From: Larix kaempferi
Lineage: Eukaryota; Streptophyta; Pinopsida; Pinales; Pinaceae
Length of the DNA: 64,000 bases
Assembly: GCA_027924585.1 (NCBI GenBank)
Contig: BSBM01000964.1
Coordinates: 5,859,501 to 5,923,500 of the forward strand
Direction of reading: 5' to 3'
The position numbers and the translations under genes are program-made. Below, piece after piece: positions 49,986 through 60,420 of the stretch. The notes beneath the pieces were generated by a model, which searched no databases, had not been told where the DNA came from, and saw nothing but the letters and a program-made list of their open reading frames with translations. Each line of letters begins with the position of its first letter. Positions within the stretch are counted from its first letter, which is position 1.

Positions 49986-52087
49986 CAACTTACAGAAGAT
50001 GTGATATTGGTTGTATTACTATTAACCACACTTGCCACAACTCTACTCACTGGTTTTGAAACATCACCTCACAAATTGATTCTTACTTGCATAGCCTTCA
50101 GAATTTCAGAACTTGTTCTTACTGGTTTATCTGATTTCTAATTTTCATCTCTTGATGAATGTGCTGAATTTGCTTTAAATGGTTCAAAATATCTTGAAGA
50201 TTGTCTCCTTCATCCATTTTGGAAATGGGATCTCTCCTCTCCCCATCCTCTGAAGCATCTAAGTTGTTATTTTGTTTTCACTAGTGAGTTGTTTTCCATT
50301 CCAGGTAATGTTTCTTCACTCTCAACAAACTGGTAGTCAAAAGGCTCTCCTTTTCCTCATTTTTCGAGAAATGAACTTGGCTTTGACACCCATCTTATCC
50401 GACTTTTGCAAGTTTACATATCTAAATTGTTGTGTTTTACTTATCCCATATTCACTTGTGTGTATACCATGAAGGTATCCAAGCCCCTAGGGTTCCTTGG
50501 GAGGCTCTAAGCCTCCAGGGCCTGTTATAATCCCTCGATAGGCCTTAGGGGATTGAATACCCAACCACTCGTGCCTATTACAGGCCTTGGGACGTTTAGT
50601 CAAGCCCACGGTATCATGTCAATATACTAGGTAGATATATAAAGGGGTATAAAGAATGTAAATGAAAAAATGGATACATACAATATATAGGGAAAATAAG
50701 GGTTTTTTTTAATTGGGAAGGCATATTTGGAGGGGGTTAAAAAAAAGATTCTGGGAGGTTTTTTCCAATATTTTTTGAAATTAGGAGTATTGTTTCATAT
50801 GCCACAAACAAACATGCTATGGTAGGAATTCATTGAGTGAAGCCCCCGTGTATCATTATTATTGTTCCATTCTTCACCAATTTGCACACAATGTTGCAAT
50901 ATGATATTTTTGGACTTTTCTCTCTTTTTCTTGTCTCTTACTTGGTTTATCAACACCAATTTTAATATGATTATCAGCTTCTATCACTTGGATTCCAAAA
51001 TATGTCCCTTGAATTTCTTATTCTTCACCACTTTGCTCTGCCCCATTTATCAAGGATGAAAGACACCTTCTATTGTGAATCATAGATTCCATCAATCGCA
51101 TATCGATAGTATTTCCTCCATTCAATTCTTGTATTTGACTCATCTCCAATGCCTCTTTTCTTGAGGACGAAACACCCAAATTTTTATGTTTACTGTCATC
51201 AATCATCGTTAGGTTATCATAATCAACTTTCCATTGCATTTGTTTTGTTTAATTACACTATCCTAGCTCATTTCCTATAATGATTGAGGTGGACAAAGTC
51301 AAAGTTCAAGCAAAAGTTATACCTTCAACCCCAAATCAACTATATTGATAAAGACATGTTGATATGTAATGAATTGAATGAATATAATACTCACTATTGG
51401 AGGGAAAGACGGGTTTTTGTTTTTATTTTAACACCATTTTTTTCCTTGTGCTTTCCAAAGCGATGCGATTCACAATAAGCCTCTTCACCATATTTGTTGA
51501 TTAGTTTTGATATTGTAAGATAGTTATTGAACTGGGAGGACACATTGATAATTAAACACACACATTATGACTCCTCACACTATAAAATGAAAATAGAACA
51601 AGATAACATTTAAAATTAGGACAAACTTACTATTGGTGGTGCAATCAATGATTTCTTAGAGTTTTTTTCCCATGAGTTAAATAGTTCTTCCACTTGTTGA
51701 CAAGTGACATCAGGGAAATGTAATGTCAATTGTGTTGTAGTTTCCTTATTTGATTGATTTCTTGACTTATCACATTCAACATGATGTTTACTTCTAATAT
51801 TTGGAGGAAAACATATTTTTTTCTAAACTTTTGGAAAGTACATTTTAATCTCATAAAAATCTTGAAAATTGTGCTCTTGTGTCATTTACAAGACACATTC
51901 TATCATGTCCATATGTGCTTCTATTCTCCTTATGAACCTCTCTTCCTCCTCCTGGGTTGTTATTCAAAATTTTCATTTCTCTATACTTACTCTCCATTAC
52001 TTCATTCCTTAAATGTCCCAACATATAAGGACAAATATACTATGTCATCTCAAGAGCATCAGCCCCTTGGACATGCATATAAGGAAA
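49986..52087 (-). pseudogene. Unknown multi-exon gene, 3' part beyond the chromovirus
   Basis: Continues the - strand gene of 60,421-63,523. From the insertion site at 52,082 one frame reads YMHVQGADALEM, stop TAG, then about 60 open codons (HLRNEVMESKYREMKILN, NNPGGGREVHKEN) to TGA near 51,840. Exon 51,793-51,631 has an ATTAG acceptor and GTAAGT donor and is open for 54 codons (LTLHFPDVTCQQVEELFNSW). 51,239-50,859 reads KHKNLGVSSSRKEALEMSQ and, past one stop, KPSKRQEKERKVQKY. 50,265-50,119 reads DGERRDPISKMDEGDNLQD to a TAA. A small piece near 50,070-49,997 ends at GTAAGT. Hydrophilic and Lys/Glu-rich. No family recognised; stops show decay. Confidence 0.5.
50500..50516. other. Perfect 7-bp hairpin in a GC-rich patch
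   Basis: GGAGGCT-CTA-AGCCTCC, inside a 150-base patch with CCCCTAGGG and CCTTAGGGG words that contrasts with the AT-rich surroundings and interrupts the gene above. Confidence 0.4.
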
Positions 52088-53871
52088 TGTAATGACCCTT
52101 TTTCAAAATTCTATTAAAATGCCAATTTTTCAACTTTTTCCCCAATTTCGACCTTTGACTAGTTTAACTGTTTTGACCTCCAAATCAACCCAAATGCTCC
52201 CAAATCTTTTGTATGAGTGTATGAATGGTATTTAGAATTGAATATCATTAGACTTGAATATCAGGTTCATGGATGTTTTATGGCCCTCCAAATACTGCTG
52301 CAAACTTGATTTGTATTCTGATCAATATAGGTAATTTTGACTAGTAATTTGTGCATCAAATCCCCCCCGGGTAACACTAAAAATGGCCTTCCAAATGCCT
52401 CCAAACTCCCACAAATTTATGAACAGAGGTATATAATGTGTTAAGTATGTTCTTGAGGTCTCATATGCACCATTAATTGATTTTAACTACTGTTCTAACT
52501 CTCTCACATTCAACAGCAAAAACCCCCAATTCGACCCTTGGTGAAATGGCACTATTTCACCTCCCAATACAACTCAACTGAGTAAAAATGCTTCAAATGC
52601 TCAAGTACAATACATGAAACTTGTAGAATACATCCATGGCAGTATATTGATCACAAATATATCAGAGAATCATCCATCCATTCGAAATAATCAACATTAT
52701 AGTGTCATACATCAATGCATTGGGGAAATGGACATTGTTTGCTCATTAATCAATAGTTTTGCATACAACCAGTGGGTATTTCGACCTGAGACTTTTTGAA
52801 TATTAATAACAGAGGACATGAAGCTATTACAATCATAAATATATAATGATAATCTCTCTCAATAAGCACAAGTGCTCACCAAAAATGCCCTCCCTCAAGG
52901 AGCATGAATATGCCTTCAAAACTGGAAACGGTGGAGAGAAAGTGCTACACTAAACCAAACCATGAAACTTCCTGTAGCTGCTACCTGCAAATACAAACTC
53001 CATTAAAGCACCATGAAAGACCTGAGTGGCCTCTCCAAACACCAACTTGGATGGGAATCTTTCACCCTCGAAATTGGCTAAGGCAAGAAACTAGTCATCC
53101 ACTAGCTCTCTCTTCACAAATGCAATTTTTCTCAAATCATCAAAAGACATTCTCATTCTTCATTTCTACATTTTATAACCAACATTAGCCTTCTAAGGGT
53201 CTAAATCCTCTCAATAGATTCAATAGATTTCCATTTAGAAAATATTCCACATTTGCCACTTGTCTCCTAATCCAACCTTCCATCTTCTCCCAAATTCGAT
53301 TTTGAGTCTCTTTGGCTTCTCCCACTCCCAAATTCGCCTTCCTTGAGCCTATTTTTGGTGCTGACATGTCACAGTGGTCAGATGTCAGAGGTCAGGTCTG
53401 CAATTTGTCATAGTTGTCATAGATGCTCCATCATTGGTGTCATAGGGGCTAGGGAATCTAGCCCAAGTGTCCACAAACTTCTACTTTGACTCTTTATCTT
53501 CCATGGAGGTTACCAATCCTTCCCAATTCGACCTAAGATGCTCAATGACATGTTTTATGACTTACAAACTCACCCAAGAGTGTTCACATTCCCATTAATT
53601 CAAATTTGCAAAAGAGAGATACCATTTATTATGAAAAATCAAGCTAGTGTGGGTCCCACCACCTCCATATGTCTCCAAAACCACTTGCCACTTAGAATTT
53701 ATCTTGAATTTATTTATTCACCATATTTATTAAATGCTTGAACCCCTCTAATGTCTAAATATCATTTATTATCTTCCTTATTACCATCCCACATGTGCCC
53801 ATCCAACCTAGGAAACTAGTAGGATTGATGGGATTGTCTTACTATGCACTTATTTGAATGGGGACATTACA
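52088..53871 (-). repeat. 3' LTR of the chromovirus
   Basis: 1784 bases. Short ORFs in it recur in the other LTR and are not genes. GGTGAAAT/ATTTCACC (52,540-52,547 / 52,554-52,561) is a perfect 8-bp hairpin; the partner LTR has one mismatch in the stem. Confidence 0.95.
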
Positions 53872-54635
53872 GTCCTCCCCACCCAAGATTGCTTGTCCTC
53901 AAGCAATTTCAAATTTGGATGCTGCAAAATATTCTCCTCTTCCCATGTGGCATCTGCATTTGGCAAGTCCTTCCATTGCACTAAATATTCTTTGATGATT
54001 CTACTCCTCAACCTTCTTTCCCGTGTCTTCAAAATCTTTTCCGGAACAAGTGTGAGCTGACCTTCATCATCCAAAGGAGGAAGTATTTCTGAAGTGATGA
54101 TTTTCTGACCAAGATCTTTCTTGAGACAAGAAACATGAAATACATTGTGGATCTTACTCCCTTCCGGAAGTTCTAGTTCATATGCTACTTCTCCAACCTT
54201 CCGCACTACCTTGTATGGCCCATAGTACCTTGGTTTTAATTTTTCTGCTCCATTCTTTTTTAGAGATGTTTGTTTATAAGGATTCAACCTTAAATATACT
54301 AAATCATTGACTTGAAATGTTCTTTCTTCTCTATGCCTATCAGCATATTGTTTTTGCTGATTTTGAGCAACCTGCAAATTGTCTTTCAAGAGCTTTAAAA
54401 TTTCTTGGTTCTCTTCCACCCAATCTTTAGCCTTTGTGGCTCTACTATCACCAAATATAATGTCAGCAAATGTAAGTGCATCATAACCATATAATTCTTT
54501 GAAAGGAGACATTCCTATTGACATATGATAAGTGGTGTTGTAGCAAAACTCACCCAAGTGTAGCCATTTTGCCCATGCTTTTTGCTGCCCTCCCACATAG
54601 TTTCTTAGGTATCCTTCCAACCATTGGTTTACCCT
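53850..54635 (-). pseudogene. Chromovirus integrase C-terminus and chromodomain
   Basis: Directly follows stop TAG 54,636 in the same frame. RVNQWLEGYLRNY carries the Glu of the integrase D,D,E triad. CYNTTYHMSIGMSPFKELYG is typical gypsy integrase core end. KPRYYGPYKVVRKVG is the GPY/F module. After IHNVFHVSCLKK, residues about 195-240 (KEYLVQWKDLPNADATWEEE) form a chromodomain, which in plant chromoviruses guides insertion towards particular chromatin (family knowledge). The frame passes through the polypurine tract and stops at 53,850, 22 bases inside the 3' LTR. Confidence 0.9.
53872..53884 (-). other. Polypurine tract of the chromovirus
   Basis: GGGTGGGGAGGAC on the - strand, touching the 3' LTR. 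Also codes WVGRT of the polyprotein. Confidence 0.8.
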
Positions 54636-56654
54636 CTATGTTTGTCCATCAGTTTTTGGATGATAGCTGGTACTTGGAGTCAATTGAGTGCCTACCAATC
54701 TAAAAATTTCTTTCCAAAAAGCACCCATGAATCTACTATCTCTATCACTGACAATGCTCTTGGGAAGCCCATGCAATCTGAAGATTTCTTTGAAAAAAAT
54801 ATCAGCCACTTGTGCAGCACTAAAAGATGATGTAACAGCAAAGAAATGAGCAAATTTTGTCAACCTATCAACTACCACATAGATGCAATCCTTACCCAAG
54901 GATTTAGGCAATCCGGTGATGAAATCCATGGAAATACTGTCCCATTTTTGCTCCGGAATGGGCAATGGTTGTAATAGGTCGGTTGGACATGTAAGTTCTG
55001 ATTTGTTTTGTTGACATGCTTTACATTCATTCACATACTTATGAACATATTCCTTCATCCCCTTCCAAAAAAATCTTTGCCTCAACTGTCTATAAGTTTT
55101 GAAGATCCCCGGATGGCCCGCTAGTGGGGAATCATGTGCTTCTTGCAAAATTCGGTACTTGAGATTGGAGTTATGAACTAAATAAATTCTTCCCTTATAA
55201 TATATCATCCCATTCAAAATCCTATAATTATCATCCCCTTTGATTCCATCCAACACATCACAAGCAAATTTGTCTTTGGCATATTCAACTAGTAGCATGT
55301 TTTTCCAATCCTTGGCAATATCCATGAGAGAAAAAGAAGGCCTTCTTGACAAAACATCTGCTACTATATTATTCTTTCCTTTGACATATTCAATATCAAA
55401 ATCATAAGCTTGAATCTTGCTTACCCACTTTTGTTGCATTTCATTTAGATCCTTTTGGGTGAGAAAGTGTCTTAGACTATTGTGGTTAGTTTTCACCACA
55501 AACTTGCTGCCCACCAAGTATTGTCTGAATTTGGCCAATGCATGCATAATGGCCAGCATTTCTTTATCATAGATGGAGTAAAGTTTTTCATGAGGCTGCA
55601 ACTTTCTACTCTCAAAGGCTGTGGGGTGTTGGCCTTGCTTTAGGACAGCCCCTATTCCTCCACCTGAAGCATCACATTCCACAACAAAAGGTTTAGTAAA
55701 ATCAGGAAGTGCAAGTATGGGACAACTACTCATTACCTCTTTCATTTTTTGGAAGGCCTTTTCAGCCTCTTCATCCCACTTGAAAGCATCCTTTTTAGTC
55801 AAATCAGTGAGTGGAGAAGTCAACTTGGAGAACCCTTTCACAAATTTTCTGTAGTAGGTGCATATGCCAATAAAGCCTCTCAATTCGGTAATATTTTTTG
55901 GTGATGGCCATTCCAAGATAGCCTTGATTTTTTCCATGTGTACCTTCACTCCTTCTTGCCCAATAATGTGCCCAAGATATAGTAGTTCTTTCATCCCAAA
56001 CTCACATTTTGATAATTTAGCAAATAAGGACTCTTCTTGCAAGATTTTCAACACAATCTCTAACTGTTGCAAATGCTCTTCCCATGTTTTACTGTAAATG
56101 AGAATATCATCAAAGAAAACCAAAACAAACCTTCTTAGTTGCTTACAAAATATCCTATTCATACATGCTTGAAAGGTGGCTGGAGCATTAGTTAACCCAA
56201 AAGGCATGACAAGAAATTCAAAGTGGCCAAAATGACATCGAAAAGCGGTCTTTTGCACATCTTTATCTTTCATTCGAATTTGGTGATACCCTGATCTAAG
56301 GTCAACTTTTGAGAAGTATTTGGCCCAATGTAGCTCATCCATGATCTCATCAATCCTAGGAATAGGATACCTATTCTTCATAGTCTTTTTGTTCAAGGCT
56401 CTAAAATCTATGCACATTCTCAATGTTCCATCTTTTTTCTTCACTAGCACTATTGAAGAAGCATAAGGGATAGAGCTTGGTCTAATGAGTCCCAACTCTA
56501 GGAGTTCTTGGATAGCTTTTTCAATCTCATCTCTGAAATTTTTAGGATGTCTATAAGGTGGTATCTGAATGGGTGAAGTGCCTTCCTCCAAAATAATATT
56601 GTGCTCAACCCCCCTATTCGGTGGCCTACCATCTGGAAGGTCTCTAAAAACCTT
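54636..56654 (-). pseudogene. Chromovirus reverse transcriptase, RNase H and integrase core
   Basis: 651 open codons from 56,591, preceded in frame by the linker after TAA 56,655. RT (residues about 40-215): KKKDGTLRMCIDFRALN, KVDLRSGYHQI (Asp 97), FGLTNAPATFQ, catalytic FFDD (159-162). RNase H: VECDASGGGIGAVL (Asp 307), DKEMLAI (Glu 344), KTNHNSLRHFL where the usual TDH is TNH (Asp to Asn at 369), ADVLSRRP (Asp 412). Integrase: AHDSPLAGH and CKACQQ zinc site (His 486, His 493, Cys 523, Cys 526), MDFITGLP (Asp 556), VSDRDSRF (Asp 616). Ends DGQT-stop where DGQTQ or DGQTE is usual. Nearly intact; the stop and TNH are the main lesions. Confidence 0.93.
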
Positions 56655-57443
56655 TTAATATTTTTGCAAAAGTCTCTCTATCTCCTTTGGGTGTTTGACA
56701 ATATTTATAGTTGGCTTGGGAGATTTAATATGACATTCAGCAACCCATTCTATATCCCCATTCCTTAATATAGATCTCATACTATTGCAAGTTACTACTT
56801 GATTTTGATAAGTGTGTTGCCCTCTCACAATTCTTTGTACTCCTTTTGAATCTTGGAATTTCATTTCGGGAATTTGATAATTTACTGTATGCTCTCCTAT
56901 TGAATACATCCATTTCACTCCCAAAACCACATTAGTATCAGCAACATCAACCACATAAAAACTATCAACAAAAGTATAGTTACCTACGGTGACTTGCAGC
57001 TTTGGAACCCATGTTTTGCATTGCATTGTGTTGTGACCAGGAATGACAACTGTGAAGCCATCAAATGATTCAATAGGTATCTTTCTTTCCTCTACCATCT
57101 CTACATCAATGAAGTTATGAGTGGCTCCTCCATCTACCAAAACTGAAGTTCTTTGTCCTTGTACCACACCTTTGCATCAGATAGTATGATAGCGAGGTAC
57201 TGCTGAAAGCATTGCCATTCTTGCTTTGTCCGGTGAAGGCTGATTTTCTTCTTGTCTTTCCTCTTCTACTGCTGTCTCATATGCCTCTTCTTGATCTGAA
57301 ATATGTCCATCTTCATCCATACCCCCATCATACCCCTCATTGTCAGAAAATACTTCTATGTATTGAGCCTTTCCTTTGGTACATTTGTGCCCCGGTGTCT
57401 ATGGTTGGAAGCATGTGAAGCACAAATTTTTTTTTCTAAGTTA
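56655..57443 (-). pseudogene. Chromovirus zinc knuckle and retropepsin
   Basis: After stop TAA 57,441 the frame reads KKNLCFTCFQP-stop-TPGHKC, a nucleocapsid zinc-binding motif whose central Trp codon appears changed to TAG (57,399). An acidic linker follows (VFSDNEGYDGG) and TGA 57,177. From 57,167: TSVLVDGGATHNFID is the retropepsin active site (DGG in place of DSG/DTG, a form seen in other plant gypsy elements), then VVLGVKWMYSIG is the C-terminal flap region. Cuts Gag-Pol in live relatives. Ends in TAA 56,655. Confidence 0.88.
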
Positions 57444-58526
57444 ATCCCTGTTTAGTCCCTCTTTTTTATTCCTCTCAAATGAATCTCTTTGCCAAGGTTT
57501 CTTATCATATCCATCCCTTTTCCAAGGTTTCTTTTCAAATTTGTAGCTAGGCTTAGGAGGAAATCTCGTTCTAGGAAGCACAATTTGGAGATCCCTAGTC
57601 AAGCTCATTGCATCTCTTAATGTAGTTGGCTTGTGGGCTTTGACCAAACCTCTTAAGGGTTCATCCAAACCTTCAGTGAACAGCAATACTAATATTCCCA
57701 TAGATACATCATCCACCTTGACTGATAATTTTTGAAAGTCCAACATATATTCGGTAGGGGACCTAGTTTGCTTCAATTGAGCTAGTTCTTTGAAAGGCAA
57801 TTCTGGATCTTTTTGTTCAAATATTTCTAGTACCCTGTCAACAAATTCTCCATATGTTTTAACCTGATTATGACCCAAGGTTTTCAGCCCATGAAACCAC
57901 CATTCATTGGCATCTCCTTCCAAATGCAAAATGGCCATTTTTAATGCATCATCTTCCAACATAGGATTCAGCTGAAAATATACATCCAATTTTTGCACCC
58001 AAGTGTTAGCAGAATTTTGAGAAGAACCATCAAAAGTAGGAAGTGACATTTTTCCAATAGCACTATTCAATTCTTTGTTTTGTAATGGACTCCTATTGTC
58101 TCCCTTCATTTTAATCTTTTGCATAGCATCAATGTAGTCATTGAGTGGTACACCTCTTTTACACTCTTGATTCAAATCATTCCAATCATTTACTAGTTTC
58201 TTGTAATCCAATTCAAGATTGGGCTCTTATTTGGGTGTGAGAAATTTAGGTGCAGTATGCCTTTATGTGCTTTGAAATTCATCAGGTCTATTATGAGGTC
58301 CTGTACTTGAGAAAATATGCTCATTCCCTTTCATCTTTTCCCCTGAGTGTGAACCACTATTATCTCCTATCATCCCTTTGCTTGAAAGTTGGCTACCCAA
58401 CAATTCGAAACCTTTCATCATTTGTTTATTCATATCTAGCATAACCATGGTAATTACTTCAAAACATGGTTTTAAGGCTTCAATAAATTCCTCCTTATGT
58501 CTTAATTTTTCCTCCTCTCTACCCAT
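57444..58526 (-). pseudogene. Chromovirus Gag
   Basis: ATG at 58,526 (MGREEEKLRHKEEF) is the first in frame after the PBS leader. Frame stops TAA 58,263 and TAA 58,227, then 58,211-57,444 open. LPTFDGSSQNSANTWVQKLD, EGDANEWWFHGLKTL and ELAQLKQTRSPTEYMLDF match the plant Retrotrans_gag capsid pattern. A Lys/Arg/Trp-rich repeat (KKPWKRDGYDKKPWQRD) lies before the zinc knuckle. It would form the virus-like particle shell. Confidence 0.9.
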
Positions 58527-58638
58527 TGTTTGAGAAAAAAACTATTTTTCTGCTACTATCTCTTCTTCAACTACTGATTCAAAGGGTGGTGTTTTATTTG
58601 TTTGGCTTCTTTTTAATACCATCAGGTTCCAAGACCAT

Positions 58639-58650
58639 GCTCTGATACCA
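58639..58650 (-). other. Primer binding site, tRNA-iMet type, chromovirus
   Basis: TGGTATCAGAGC on the - strand, one base from the 5' LTR. Same PBS type as the copia family in this window. Confidence 0.95.
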
Positions 58651-58651
58651 C

Positions 58652-60420
58652 TGTAATGACCCTTTTTCAAAATTCTATTAAAATGCCAATTTTTCAACTT
58701 TTTCCCCAATTTCGACCTTTGACTAGTTTAACTGTTTTGACCTCCAAATCAACCCAAATGCTCCCAAATATTTTGTATGAGTGTATGAATGGTATTTAGA
58801 CTTTAATATCAGGTTCAGGGATGTTTTATGGCCCTCCAAATACTTCTGCAAACTTGATTTGTATTCTGATCAATATAGGTAATTTTGACTAGTAATTTGT
58901 GCATCAAATCCCCCCCGAGTAACACTGAAAATGGCCTTCCAAATGCCTCCAAACTCCAACAAATTTATGAACAGAGGTATATAATGTGTTAAGTATGTTA
59001 TTGGGGTCTCATATGCACCATTAATTGATTTTAACTACTGTTCTAACTCTCTCACATTCAACAGCAAAAACCCCCAATTCGACCCTTGGGGAAATGGCAC
59101 TATTTCACCTCCCAATACAACTCAACTGAGTAAAAATGCTTCAAATGCTCAAGTACAGTACATGAAACTTGTAGAAGACATCCATGGCAGTATATTGATC
59201 ACAAATATATCAGAGAATCATCCATCAATTCTAAATAATCAACATTATAGTGTCATACATCAATGCATTGGGAAAATGGACATTGTTTGCTCATTAATCA
59301 ATAGTTTTGCATACAACCAGTGGATATTTCGACCTAACACTTTCTAAATATTAATAACAGAGTATATGAATCTATTACAATCAGAAATATATAATGATAA
59401 GCTCTCTCAAGAAGCACAAGTGCTCACCAAAAACGCCCTCCCTCAAGGAGCATGAATATGCCTTAAAAACTGGAAACGGTGGAGAGAAAGTGCTGCACTA
59501 AACCAAACCATGAAACTTCCTGTAGCTGCTACCTGCAAATACAAACTCCATTAAAGCACCATGAAAGACCTGAGTGGCCTCTCCAAACACCAACTTGGAT
59601 GGGAATCTTTCACCCTCGAAATTGGCTAAGGAAAGAAACTAGTCATCCACTAGCTCTCTCTTCACAAATACAATTTTTCTCAAATCATCAAAAGCAATTC
59701 TCATTCTTCATTTCTACATTTTATAACCAACATTAGCCTTCTAAGGGTCGAAATCCTCTCAATAGATTCAATAGATTTCCATTTAGGAAATATTCCACAT
59801 TTGCCACTTGTCTCCTAGTTCGAACCTTCCATCTTCTCCCAAATTCGATTTTGAGTCTCTTTGGCTTCTCCCACTCCCAAATTCACCTTCCTTGAGCCTA
59901 TTTTTGGTGCTGACATGTCATAGTGGTCAGATGTCAGAGGTCAGGTCTGCAATTTGTCATAGTTGTCATAGATGCTCCATCATTGGTGTCATAGGGGCTA
60001 GGGAATCTAGCCCAAGTGTCCACAAACTTCTACTTTGACTCTTTATCTTCCATGGAGGTTACCAATCCTTCCCAATTCGACCTAAGATGCTCAATGACAT
60101 GTGTTATGACTTACCAGCTCACCCAAGAGTGTTCACATTCCCATTAATTCGAATTTGCAAAATAGAGATACCATGTATTATGAAAAATCAAGCTAGTGTG
60201 GGTCCCACCACCTCCATATGTCTCCAAAACCACTTGCCACTTAGAATTTATCTTGAATTTATTTATTCACCATATTTATTAAATGCTTGAACCTCTCTAA
60301 TGTCTAAATATCATTTATTGGCTTCCTTATTACCATCCCACATGTGTCCATCCAACCTAGGAAACTAGTAGGATTGATGGGATTGTCTTACTATGCACTT
60401 ATTTGAATGGGGACATTACA
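58652..60420 (-). repeat. 5' LTR of the chromovirus
   Basis: 1769 bases, TGTAATGTCC to GGTCATTACA on the - strand, matching 52,088-53,871 end to end. Confidence 0.95.

Larger units (their letters stand above)
52088..60420 (-). mobile_element. Ty3/gypsy chromovirus, complete with LTRs
   Basis: 8333 bases: 5' LTR 58,652-60,420, PBS, gag, protease, RT, RNase H, integrase with chromodomain, polypurine tract, 3' LTR 52,088-53,871. LTRs start TGTAATGTCC and end GGTCATTACA on the - strand. Flanks GGAAA (52,083-52,087) and GGAAC (60,421-60,425) are a target duplication with one mismatch. By eye the LTRs differ by roughly 2 in 100 bases plus a small indel near 52,235, so it is young compared with other elements here. 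The single gag-pol frame has stops at 58,263, 58,227, 57,441, 57,399, 57,177, 56,655 and 54,636 and no frameshift. Confidence 0.95.

Noticed and set aside
52614-53741. Several ORFs of 60-90 codons duplicated at 59,162-60,290
   Set aside because: They lie inside both LTRs and recur only because LTRs are repeated.
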